DNA from: Limnospira fusiformis SAG 85.79
GTDB taxonomy: Bacteria; Cyanobacteriota; Cyanobacteriia; Cyanobacteriales; Microcoleaceae
DNA length: 64,000 nt
Assembly: GCF_012516315.1 (NCBI RefSeq)
Contig: NZ_CP051185.1
Coordinates: 5,647,363-5,711,362 of the forward strand
Direction of reading: 5' to 3'
A program made the translations under genes and the position numbers. Within the stretch, counting starts at the first letter, position 1. Every line of letters starts with the position of its first letter. The notes under the pieces were generated by a model. That model had not been told where the DNA came from. It made no database searches and saw only the letters and a list, made by a program, of their open reading frames with translations. This document shows, piece by piece, positions 34,673 through 43,278 of this stretch.

Positions 34673-35956
34673 TTAATTGGATCTACCTTGGGCGACTTTT
34701 TGGAAAAAGTCAATATATTGGAGATGTCCTTGAGGAAATGCGACATTGAGGGTGAGGGGATCTTCTGTGTCTAGGGGGTCGCCGGGTCCAGCAACTACTT
34801 CTAGTATTCCATCCTCATTGGTTCCTAATGTAAGAGGCTGGCGATTTTTTACTTCTCCCTGGGAACTATCTACATAGATAATAATATTTCCGGTATGGAA
34901 TGCTTTGCCGATTTCCTGAATTAATAATAAAAAGTTGCGATCGCTACCACCACGCCGGATTTCTAATTTACCATCTACTTGTTGAAATTGGCTATTTACG
35001 GTATCACCTACGCCGACGATTAAAGGCATTTGTTGGGGGTCAAAATTAGCTTTGACTAACTCTAATAAATCAGCGATCGCCTGTGGACACTGGCGGACAT
35101 GAAAATCTGCGCCGAGGGGATAACTTCCGGTGCGTTGAAAATAGTAACGATTCAACAACGCTAAGACCCCGGCTTCCTTAATTGCACCCCTAATCATAAA
35201 CTGAAAATCGGTAGTACCAGAGTCTCCTAACCGCGCGGGACGTAGAATTTCTGTACCCTGTGCATCTCGGCCTAAATTGGGGGCATAGTGAACAAAAAAT
35301 GAGTCTTCTAAGCCTTGCGCCCTGGCTTTTTCTAGTAAATCCATCATTAACTGATGAATGTCCTGTTGTAAGTCGGCATAGACTTGATGGTGATTATGGA
35401 GGCGATCGTAAAATGAGTTTAAGTTAGCGGTTGGTGATGCTTGATTATCCAAAACGGAAGCATCAATACATTTTTCTATATCTTCAGGGGACAAAATATC
35501 CTGATGTGTCTGACAAAATCTTTGTAGTCGGGCGCGAAGAGCACGGGGAACGATCGCCAAAAATTCCAACTCAGCATCAGTAACCCCAGGATGATATACT
35601 TGTCCTTGGCGATTTTGCCATTGCACGCCGCCCCCAGCTAAACCGGGAAGATAAAGCCCTTGTGTGGCTACTAAGTTGGGATCACCGATGGCTCGTTCAA
35701 TGATACCATTTACCCCACGAGTGCCGATGTGTTCTCCATTGGTCAAAACGTAAAAATGACCATCTAAAAGGGAAGCGGCGCGCACATAATCTAAACTAAT
35801 CTGGCGCTGAAGGGGATCTTTGACCAATCCCATACAAACCCCATCCAAATCCTGAATAATCAAGAGGTTTGGAGTCTGAACCAAAACCTGAGTGAGGGTC
35901 TGATGGTCAAGGGACAGAGACTGCTGGTGCAATGGGATTGGGGATAATGGTGTCAT
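34673..35956 (-). CDS. stpA: Glucosylglycerol-3-phosphate phosphatase StpA (GgpP)
   Basis: StpA removes phosphate from glucosylglycerol phosphate, the last step in making glucosylglycerol, the main compatible solute of moderately salt-tolerant cyanobacteria such as Arthrospira. The 427 residues from the ATG at 35956 contain the HAD-like nucleophile strand LIIQDLDGVCMGLVKDP near residue 33, FYVLTNGEHIGTRGVNGI, GDSGTTDFQFMIRGAIKEAG and the late VGVGDTVNSQF and RGGSDRNFLLLIQEIG segments. The longer frame (to 36085) has an unlikely hydrophobic extension. The partner synthase ggpS is not in the window. The gene is transcribed away from the TPR gene at 36140 across a shared region of about 180 bases. 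Confidence 0.86.
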   Translation of the reverse strand: MTPLSPIPLHQQSLSLDHQTLTQVLVQTPNLLIIQDLDGVCMGLVKDPLQRQISLDYVRAASLLDGHFYVLTNGEHIGTRGVNGIIERAIGDPNLVATQGLYLPGLAGGGVQWQNRQGQVYHPGVTDAELEFLAIVPRALRARLQRFCQTHQDILSPEDIEKCIDASVLDNQASPTANLNSFYDRLHNHHQVYADLQQDIHQLMMDLLEKARAQGLEDSFFVHYAPNLGRDAQGTEILRPARLGDSGTTDFQFMIRGAIKEAGVLALLNRYYFQRTGSYPLGADFHVRQCPQAIADLLELVKANFDPQQMPLIVGVGDTVNSQFQQVDGKLEIRRGGSDRNFLLLIQEIGKAFHTGNIIIYVDSSQGEVKNRQPLTLGTNEDGILEVVAGPGDPLDTEDPLTLNVAFPQGHLQYIDFFQKVAQGRSN

Positions 35957-36139
35957 GGTGGTGCAAAAATTGACCGCGCGATCGCCACTATACCATGTGG
36001 CTGGTATTTTCCCAAGCCATCTCTGGCAGAATGAGGCAGGCTGTGGCAAAATCGCGATAGAGTAGAATGATAATTTAAGATACAAGCAGGGCAGTTCCGG
36101 CTGTTCTCGACTGACTCTGATTTTAAGGAAGGAATTGTA

Positions 36140-38479
36140 ATGCAGCGCCAGAATCCAGCCGTTTTAGCATTAATGTCCGTAAGTAGTATTATGATCTCAG
36201 CCTTTGTGCTGTCGGTTGATGTAGCCCGTAGTCAGTCTAACCCCGTCGAGGTCAGTCCGGCGGAGGTGGAACGATTACAGAATGAACTGCGACTACAGGA
36301 GGCGGTACAGGCGGAAGCGAACCAAATTTTTAGCCGGACAATGGCTTTGTTTAATTTGCTGCTGTTGTTGTTGGCTTTGCTGTTGGCGGCGGCGATCGCT
36401 GCTTTGTGGATTTTACGGCGATCGGTAATTCATGAAGTTACTGGAATTGTGGAAACCCATCTAAACGAACTGGGGGACTTGGAAAATAAAATCACCAGCG
36501 GGAATGAACAGGTACAAACTTTGATGAAAAGTACCCAAGTGTTAGCTGGTCAATTGAATCAGCAAGCTGAGGGTTTTGAGCAAGATCTGGGAACTCGGCG
36601 AGAAGAAATGAACGCTATGCAATCGGAGTTCGTCAAGTCCAGGGAACAGGCGCTATTAAAGTTTGAAGAGCAGATTCAGGAACTACGGGAAACCCGAGAA
36701 CATTTACAACGGGAATTAACTGCCCGTATGGGAGAACTGAAACAACAGGTGGATGAACGGGGAGAGTTGGCTCAACAGGATTTACAGAGGTTGGTGGATA
36801 CTCTGGAAAATGAATTTTCTCAGGTTCATAATGATTTGGGAAATCGGCGAGAGGTATTGTGGGAGCAGTTGCAAGAGTCGGCTGGTCAATTTTCTACAGA
36901 ATTAGCACAATTGCAAGATCAGACCAAACAGGAACAAAAGTTAATTGTTGATAATTTGAAACAGCTTGGGGAAGTATCAACGCGGGATATTTCGACGGTG
37001 CCAGATGATGTTAATGAACAAAAACAAGCGGTATTGTCTCTGTTAAAGGGTGCAGAAAGGGAGTTTTCTACTCAACTGGCACAGTGGCAACAGGAAGTGA
37101 GAAAACAACGAGATTTAGTGTTGGAAAATATCAGCCAAATGGCGGCGGAGTTTTCGCCTCAATTGTCAAATATTCGTGAGCAAGCGGAATTGGAAGCTCA
37201 GAAAAAGGTGGAAGTTGCTTTATCAGATTTGGAGAGGTTAGGGGAGACTCTGGCGACTCAAATTGCTGATGCTCAGTTGAAAATTCAAGATCGGATTCGG
37301 GATAAGTTTCAGTCTCTTAAACAATTGGAAAGTGAGTTTGTCGCTCAGGTTACGGAGGCGCAAACGGGTATCCAAGGTCAGAAACAGCGGGTTTTACAAG
37401 AGCTGGAAATGTTGCAAACTGATGTGGGAAATCAGTTGAATGGTTTAAAAACGGAAATTCGCGATCGCAAAGATGGTACTTTCCAGAAATTAGATAAGTT
37501 TGAAAGTACATTATCTGAACAGTTAGAGGTGATGCAGTCTGATGCGGAAGGAGAGAAACAGCGGATTATTAAACAGTTGGGAACGGTTTATTCGGAAGCA
37601 CAGAATCAAAAGGATGAAATCTTGGCGAAATTGGTGATGCTGCAAGAGTCTGCGACTACTGAGAAACAGCGCATTTTGCAGGATTTGGCTGAGATTTCGC
37701 CGACTTTTATCGCTGAGTCTGCTTTGTCAGAAATTTTGCAGAAGTTAGCAGCAGTTAATGAGGATATGGCTAAGATTAAGGCGGCAAATCCTGAAATGTT
37801 TATGACTGCGGAAGATTATGTGCATCAGGGTAATTCCTATTTTGCTAAGGGTCAGTTTGAGGCGGCTTTAGAAATGTTTAATCAGGTGGTGACGCGGAAA
37901 CCTGATGATTATCGAGCTTGGTTAAATCAGGGTATGACTTTAAGCCGTTTGAGACGGTTAGAGGAGGCGATCGCTTGCTATGATCGAGCTTTAGAATTGA
38001 AACCGGATTACCATCAGGCTTGGGTCGATCGTGGTGTCGCTCTTGGAAAGTTACAGCGCCATGAGGAAGCGTTTGAGTCTTTCGACCGAGCGGTGAAGGT
38101 GCATCAAGATGATGGGGTGGCTTGGTTAAATCGGGGTATGGCTTTGGATGTGTTAGAACGTTATGAGGAGGCGGTTAAGTCTTTTGATGTGGCGACCCAC
38201 TGTGATCCGAGTTTGGCCAAAGCCTGGAATTATCGGGGTTATACTTTGCTAAAATTGGAGCAAGATGCGATCGCGATGGATAGCTTTAAACGGGCCTTAG
38301 AGGTGCAACCAGATTATGCTGATGCTTGCTATAATTTGGCTATGGCTTATGCCATAAATAGTCAGGTTGATTTGGCGACTGAACATCTGGAACAGGCTAT
38401 TAACTTAAATCCCCGATATGGGAAAGAGGCTCGCACTGATCCTAATTTGGAACCGATCGCTCGTCGGCTGCGTTCTTAG
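36140..38479 (+). CDS. Membrane-anchored coiled-coil protein with C-terminal TPRs
   Basis: The 779 residues open with a signal-like hydrophobic stretch (VLALMSVSSIMISAFVLSV), followed by a strong membrane span near residues 67-93 (LFNLLLLLLALLLAAAIAAL). A very long helical coiled coil follows from about residue 100 to 545, with many repeats of QEL, QQ and EKQR type and several recurring LEKLG/LEMLQ blocks. The end (about 555-770) is a row of tetratricopeptide repeats (AEDYVHQGNSYFAKGQFEAA, then AWLNQGMTLSRLRRLEEA and others). Such proteins serve as membrane-linked scaffolds; a specific role cannot be named. The ribosome site AAGGAAGG lies just before the ATG. Confidence 0.7.
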   Translation: MQRQNPAVLALMSVSSIMISAFVLSVDVARSQSNPVEVSPAEVERLQNELRLQEAVQAEANQIFSRTMALFNLLLLLLALLLAAAIAALWILRRSVIHEVTGIVETHLNELGDLENKITSGNEQVQTLMKSTQVLAGQLNQQAEGFEQDLGTRREEMNAMQSEFVKSREQALLKFEEQIQELRETREHLQRELTARMGELKQQVDERGELAQQDLQRLVDTLENEFSQVHNDLGNRREVLWEQLQESAGQFSTELAQLQDQTKQEQKLIVDNLKQLGEVSTRDISTVPDDVNEQKQAVLSLLKGAEREFSTQLAQWQQEVRKQRDLVLENISQMAAEFSPQLSNIREQAELEAQKKVEVALSDLERLGETLATQIADAQLKIQDRIRDKFQSLKQLESEFVAQVTEAQTGIQGQKQRVLQELEMLQTDVGNQLNGLKTEIRDRKDGTFQKLDKFESTLSEQLEVMQSDAEGEKQRIIKQLGTVYSEAQNQKDEILAKLVMLQESATTEKQRILQDLAEISPTFIAESALSEILQKLAAVNEDMAKIKAANPEMFMTAEDYVHQGNSYFAKGQFEAALEMFNQVVTRKPDDYRAWLNQGMTLSRLRRLEEAIACYDRALELKPDYHQAWVDRGVALGKLQRHEEAFESFDRAVKVHQDDGVAWLNRGMALDVLERYEEAVKSFDVATHCDPSLAKAWNYRGYTLLKLEQDAIAMDSFKRALEVQPDYADACYNLAMAYAINSQVDLATEHLEQAINLNPRYGKEARTDPNLEPIARRLRS

Positions 38480-38747
38480 GCTTCATGTTGAGGAATATCA
38501 AGTTAGTTCATGTTTTCCATACCATAGACACAGCCAGTCTAACCCCTGCCTAGCTATTTTGACAATGGTATAACTGCTAGGGAAGTGCTGGCTGTAGCCG
38601 AGGGAATCCCCAAATTTGATCAAATTTTGACAGTGACTTTACACCTGCAATTAGACTAAATAACCTTAATCACAAAGGCTAAATATTTGTGGAAGGGTTG
38701 ATTTAGGTCAGTTATCGGAAATATAGGGCAATTAAAGGGGTCTATCA

Positions 38748-40970
38748 ATGGCAAGTTTGGAGAAACCTAGTGGAAATTATGACCCCGGGGAAAAATCCTC
38801 GGCATTACATTATACTCAGTCCGACACTGAGATAGTGCAGGAGAAAATTTATCAGTATTTTATCGAGAGGGTAAAACAGGAAAAACCCGATGAAGTTTTG
38901 GCTAAATTTGAAGCACTATTTCTGAAATTTGCTGGCCCGATTGACAGGGAAATTAAACAAAGTTTTCAGTATCTGATTGCTAAAAATCAACAGCAAAAAT
39001 TTCAAGAATTAATCAAGCGCACTTGTTATATTTTAATCAATAACTGGTATGTAGGGAGATATTCTGAGTGTGTACAAAAACTAATTACCAAGCTGAATGA
39101 AGTTAGAGAGCAGGAGTTTGGGGGTGATGAAGAACATATTTGTTTACATAATTGGTTAATTCAATTTTTAGATAGTTCTGATTATCAAGATATTAAGGCT
39201 GTCACCCAGGTAACGGTTAGTCAGAATTGGAGCGATCGCTATAAAACCTATTTATTAGTTTCTCAATATGCTAACCCTGAAAACTCTTGGGAACATCGAG
39301 AAGTAGCGAGAAATTTATCACAAAAACTCCGGGACACATACAAGTTTGAATTAGCTATGTATTTATCCCGTTCTGAGTCTTCCAATTATCCCCAGAATGA
39401 TTTAAAAAATCCTACCCATCTTGGTTCGGAAGTTATTACTTTAATTAAAAAGGCAATTTCTACTCAAAGTGTCTCGAAAAGCAAAATCAAAGCCGACCAA
39501 TTGTTACAAGAGGTAGAAGCCTTAAAATACCGAGAATTTAAACATAAGTTTTATGATTATTTGATTTTAAATTTTGACTCCAAACATCCCTTTAATGTGA
39601 TTAGTTCCCGCCTAGATAAAATGCTAAATGATTTAGGCAACCAATGGAGCGATCGTCATATTAATGGCAATATGATCCAGATAGTTTGTAATCAGACACT
39701 GGAATTTTTGACAATTGGGAGTAATGGTAATCCTTCCCCTAATTTCACTTTGTCAATGAAGCACGCCACTCATTTGACATTAGCAATTATTTTAATGAAA
39801 GTAGTTTTAATTTCGGCCAACAGTCGAGAGCATCTGGATTTGTGTATTTCTCGGATTATTAATTATTATCAAAATTCCGATGAACAGCAATGTAAAATTG
39901 TCATCAATTTTTTAGAGGTTTTCAACTTAGTATCTACTTTGTTCACCGAAAATATACAGTATAATTTAGTCTCGATTAAATCTGATGATGGCACATTACC
40001 AGCCCCGACCGATCTAGAAACATCTCGGCTATTTTCTCAGTTCCAAGGACAAGACCTGCGCCAGAAAAACTTGAAAGGAGTGAACCTCAAAACCATAGAT
40101 TTTAAAGGTGCAGATATGCGCGAAAAAAACCTCAAAGGAATGAGTTTAATTAAACTAGATTTGCGACTGGTAAATTTAGCCAAAGCGAACCTGAGCCATG
40201 CTATTCTCAACGGTTCTAAATTAGCTGTTGCTAATCTGAAGGGAGCTAATATGCAAGAGGCGAGTTTGGTAAAAACAGACCTAAGACGTGCGGATCTTGA
40301 AGATGTGAATCTGAGTTATGCGAGTCTAACAACTGCTCAGTTACAACGAGCGAATTTGCGATCGGCTTGTTTAATTAAGGCTAATTTAATGGCAGCCAGT
40401 TTAGAAGGCTGTGACCTACAGGGTGCCGATCTAAGTAATGGTAATTTAGAATCAGCTAAGTTAAACCAGGCTAATTTAGCTCATGCTAATCTACGGGGAG
40501 TTAATTTACGCAATGCGAACCTACGAGGCGGTAATTTAGAAGGCGCACATTTAGAAGGTGCTGATCTCAGGGGTGCAGACTTACAGGGTGCTAATTTCAA
40601 GGGTGCTAACTTACACAGAGCTAACTTTTATCAAGCTAATATTACAGAAGGTAATTTTAATGGAGCAAACCTGAGACGAGTTAATTTTAACCGCAGCGAT
40701 TTACGGGATGCTGAGTTAATCAGAGTTGACCTAAGTAAAAGTCGTTTACGCAGTGCTTGCTTACAGGGTGCTAATCTAAGTCAGAGTAATTTAAAGGGTA
40801 CTGATTTTACTCGTGCTGATTTAAGTAATGCTAAATTTAACGGTGCTGATTTGAGTTTTACTTTAATTCGTCATGCTAATTTAAGTGGGGCTGATTTAAC
40901 CAATGCTAAACTTGAAAAGGCGAATTTATTTGGTAGCAATACTGTAGGTTGCATCAGAAATGATGTATAA
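38748..40970 (+). CDS. Pentapeptide-repeat protein with helical N-terminal domain
   Basis: Of 740 residues, about 1-420 are a helical, charged domain with no motif I recognise (SFQYLIAKNQQQKFQELIKR near residue 80 and others). Residues about 427-735 are a continuous pentapeptide-repeat domain of the A(N/D)LXX type (GVNLKTIDFKGADM onward, with many GANL and GADL quintets), which folds into a right-handed square beta-helix. The function of such proteins in cyanobacteria is mostly unknown. It is 35 bases upstream of dndE on the same strand, so the two are probably cotranscribed. A link to DNA modification is possible but not shown. Confidence 0.78.
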   Translation: MASLEKPSGNYDPGEKSSALHYTQSDTEIVQEKIYQYFIERVKQEKPDEVLAKFEALFLKFAGPIDREIKQSFQYLIAKNQQQKFQELIKRTCYILINNWYVGRYSECVQKLITKLNEVREQEFGGDEEHICLHNWLIQFLDSSDYQDIKAVTQVTVSQNWSDRYKTYLLVSQYANPENSWEHREVARNLSQKLRDTYKFELAMYLSRSESSNYPQNDLKNPTHLGSEVITLIKKAISTQSVSKSKIKADQLLQEVEALKYREFKHKFYDYLILNFDSKHPFNVISSRLDKMLNDLGNQWSDRHINGNMIQIVCNQTLEFLTIGSNGNPSPNFTLSMKHATHLTLAIILMKVVLISANSREHLDLCISRIINYYQNSDEQQCKIVINFLEVFNLVSTLFTENIQYNLVSIKSDDGTLPAPTDLETSRLFSQFQGQDLRQKNLKGVNLKTIDFKGADMREKNLKGMSLIKLDLRLVNLAKANLSHAILNGSKLAVANLKGANMQEASLVKTDLRRADLEDVNLSYASLTTAQLQRANLRSACLIKANLMAASLEGCDLQGADLSNGNLESAKLNQANLAHANLRGVNLRNANLRGGNLEGAHLEGADLRGADLQGANFKGANLHRANFYQANITEGNFNGANLRRVNFNRSDLRDAELIRVDLSKSRLRSACLQGANLSQSNLKGTDFTRADLSNAKFNGADLSFTLIRHANLSGADLTNAKLEKANLFGSNTVGCIRNDV

Positions 40971-41005
40971 ATTTTAACAGAAACTGTTAGAGAGTTACTG
41001 AGATT

Positions 41006-41389
41006 ATGGAACCACCAGTTGAGCGTTTTCGCCTATCGGAAACGGCTAAAGACCAATTGATTAAACTCAAACGAATCACTAAAATTGACCAATGGAATAT
41101 TTTATGTCGCTGGGGTTTCTGTCGTTCTCTGGGGGAGTCGAGCCCTCCTTCTCCGGTGCCGATCGCTAATTATAGTAATGTGGAACTAACCTGGCGGGTG
41201 TTTGCGGGTGATATGTCTAATATTTTAACAATTGCTCTCAAGCAACGCTGTTATGAGGATGGCTTGGGAACTTCGCCGGAAACCCTCGAACAACAATTTC
41301 GGCTACATTTACACCGAGGTATTGGCTATTTGGCGGGGGATAGTGAACTGCAAACCCTGGAGGACTTAACAGATTTAGTGTTAAAATAA
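41006..41389 (+). CDS. dndE: DNA sulfur modification protein DndE
   Basis: The 127 residues match DndE: an early FRLSETAKDQLIKLKRITKI helix, WNILCRWGFCRSLGESSPP near residue 30 with the family's Cys and Leu pattern, and the C-terminal LEQQFRLHLHRGIGYLAG near residue 95. DndE is a small helical protein that works with DndC and DndD (and the cysteine desulfurase DndA/IscS) to put phosphorothioate links into DNA, protecting it from the matching restriction proteins. In the usual dndBCDE clusters it directly follows dndD; here dndD is about 21 kb away on the other strand. The reader should look for dndC and dndB to the right of the window. Confidence 0.83.
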   Translation: MEPPVERFRLSETAKDQLIKLKRITKIDQWNILCRWGFCRSLGESSPPSPVPIANYSNVELTWRVFAGDMSNILTIALKQRCYEDGLGTSPETLEQQFRLHLHRGIGYLAGDSELQTLEDLTDLVLK

Positions 41390-41547
41390 GAGTATTCGTG
41401 ATCTGGACGTTTAGCGATCAAAGTGCTGTAATGGTTAATAATAGACTGTGAAAGTATTGGATAGGCGACTTTGCTTATGTAACCAATATTGAGCCCGGTG
41501 GAGTTATGGCTAATCCGGGTTTTTGTAGATTTTGGGGGATTGAGATT

Positions 41548-41958
41548 ATGGAAACCATTAAATCCAGAAAATACCATAATGTTATGGAAGATCTGGTGTC
41601 TGAGGAAGTCCGACGACAGTTAGTTTCGATGTCTCCTCGGCTAACTCAATATATTAAACGGGTGGAGGTAGAAACCTATGCTTTAAACCGTTTACCACCT
41701 CTTTATGCTTGTAGTAGAGAAGGATGGCTACATCAAAAGCGGCGGGGGACTGATGACTGTTATGAGCAGGTGAAAATAGCAGTGCGTCAGGCTTTGGCTG
41801 CTGTTCAACGGGATTTGTTGAGAAGTTCGACTCCCTTGGTAGGGGATGAGGAGGAACACAAAACTGCGACGACAGCTACTCATCCCGTGACGAAGGGATC
41901 TAAAGACCCTGAGCAATATCAATATTTGCGTAAAAGTCACTCTTATTACAACCGTTAG
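41548..41958 (+). CDS. ComFB-family protein (possible c-di-GMP receptor)
   Basis: The 136 residues carry the ComFB core: YHNVMEDLVSEEVRRQL near residue 8, then VEVETYALNRLPPLYACS near residue 37, then HQK and AVRQALAAVQRDLL near residue 80, with an acidic/Thr-rich tail. ComFB proteins were named from Bacillus competence operons, and cyanobacterial members have been reported to bind cyclic di-GMP. An ATG at 41506 would add 14 residues not typical of the family and has a GGAG too close to the start, so 41548 is preferred. The stop overlaps the end of the convergent RodZ-like gene by four bases. Confidence 0.8.
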   Translation: METIKSRKYHNVMEDLVSEEVRRQLVSMSPRLTQYIKRVEVETYALNRLPPLYACSREGWLHQKRRGTDDCYEQVKIAVRQALAAVQRDLLRSSTPLVGDEEEHKTATTATHPVTKGSKDPEQYQYLRKSHSYYNR

Positions 41959-43103
41959 GGGTTATTCATAAAGTTGCTTAACTCCATGCTAATTAATTCC
42001 TGTGGGATTAATTCTGGGGAGATTGTTTCTGGTGGGGCGATATCTGCTCCTAAAACAATGCCTTGCTGATGGTTTTTTAAACCTGGTACGGCGGATTTGG
42101 CTTCGGATTCAGATTTACTATCGGGTTTAGTCTCAGGTAGCTCCGGCGGTAATTCAGTTTCTGGGAGGGGTTGATCGGCTATCCAAGCAATGCCACCGAG
42201 GGAAGCTGCTAAAATGGCGGTATAACCTAAATATAGGTGAACCGAATTCAGATAAAACCTAGAGTCTAATTCAATTTTTGACCAAGAACGAACTAGGGTA
42301 GGGTCAGGACTGGGAGTGGGTAGGGCTCCGGCTAAAGCACTGCCGTTCAGTCCGAAAGCATTACCTAAACGACATATAAACCCTCTCAAATAGATATCTT
42401 CGGGTAGGCGATCGATTTGACCTTTTTCGATCGCTTGTATAACTTTAACTGGGATGAGAGTATAATGATGAACTTGCTGTAAGGTGATGCCATGCTCGGC
42501 GCGAGTTTTTTGTAATTTTTTGCCGATTTGACACAGGCAAATTTCCCGCCTTTTTTGGGATTTTTCGGCCTGTTGTGCGGGGGTGAGTTTTTTGGGTTTT
42601 TTCTTCTTGGTTGTGGGGGTCTTGGGTTTGGGGGTGGAATGTTTTTGAGGGGTTTTTAGTTGGCTATGGGAGTTGTCGTGATCCTCTGGTGAGGATAAGG
42701 GAGAATTATCTGTTGGCGGTTTGGGTTTTTCAGTAGATACTTCTACGGTTGATGGGGATGAGGGGGTTTCAGATGTGGTCTCAGGTGTTGGAGAATAGAC
42801 CGGAGGCTGTGGGGGTGGAACAAGGACGGTTTGATCAGCACTGACCAACATCATTCTCTGCTGTCGGATTAACTGTTTAACAGAAAGCTGGATCGCCTCT
42901 CTACCAACTGCTTTGATGACTATTTCAGCTTTAGTGGCGACTTCCCCTAACATTTTTTGGAGGCTTTGCAGAGCAATCTGATAAACCTCGCTTTTGTGAA
43001 GTTCTGCCTCAATCTTATATAAAAGCGATCGCATATCCTCTGAGGAAATCTCGGCCGCCATCCCGGTGGCGCTGAAGTTAACTGTGGGATTAATATCGTG
43101 CAT
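41955..43103 (-). CDS. RodZ-like membrane protein with helix-turn-helix domain
   Basis: In 382 residues there is an N-terminal helical region (about 1-85, SSEDMRSLLYKIEAELHKS onward), a Pro/Ser/Thr/Lys-rich linker (90-170, with KKKKPKK), and an HTH_25-type domain (about 185-255). That domain includes IGKKLQKTRAEHGITLQQ, TLIPVKVIQAIEKGQ and LPEDIYLRGFICRLGNAFGL, as in RodZ and related cytoskeleton-linked proteins. One membrane span follows near residue 290 (LGYTAILAASLGGIAWI), then an acidic, Pro-rich periplasmic tail. The long N-terminal domain before the HTH is unlike classical RodZ and suggests a cyanobacterial variant. The mre genes are 8 kb away. Confidence 0.7.
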   Translation of the reverse strand: MHDINPTVNFSATGMAAEISSEDMRSLLYKIEAELHKSEVYQIALQSLQKMLGEVATKAEIVIKAVGREAIQLSVKQLIRQQRMMLVSADQTVLVPPPQPPVYSPTPETTSETPSSPSTVEVSTEKPKPPTDNSPLSSPEDHDNSHSQLKTPQKHSTPKPKTPTTKKKKPKKLTPAQQAEKSQKRREICLCQIGKKLQKTRAEHGITLQQVHHYTLIPVKVIQAIEKGQIDRLPEDIYLRGFICRLGNAFGLNGSALAGALPTPSPDPTLVRSWSKIELDSRFYLNSVHLYLGYTAILAASLGGIAWIADQPLPETELPPELPETKPDSKSESEAKSAVPGLKNHQQGIVLGADIAPPETISPELIPQELISMELSNFMNNP

Positions 43104-43278
43104 TATCGGTCTCCCCTAATCCAAGTGCTATAATTCATTTTTCTATGGGTTGATTCTCAGTCCGGATGAGGATCAAAAGAATCTTGATTGTGTCCTGTGT
43201 CGGTAAAGTCGGCTAGATAGCTGAATTAGAGGAGGGTTTCAGGGAAGGTCGGCTATATCTTATAATTAGGTATTTATA

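Noticed and set aside
41506..41547. Longer start for the ComFB-family gene
   Set aside because: The extension is not like the family and the ribosome site is too close to that ATG; it remains possible.
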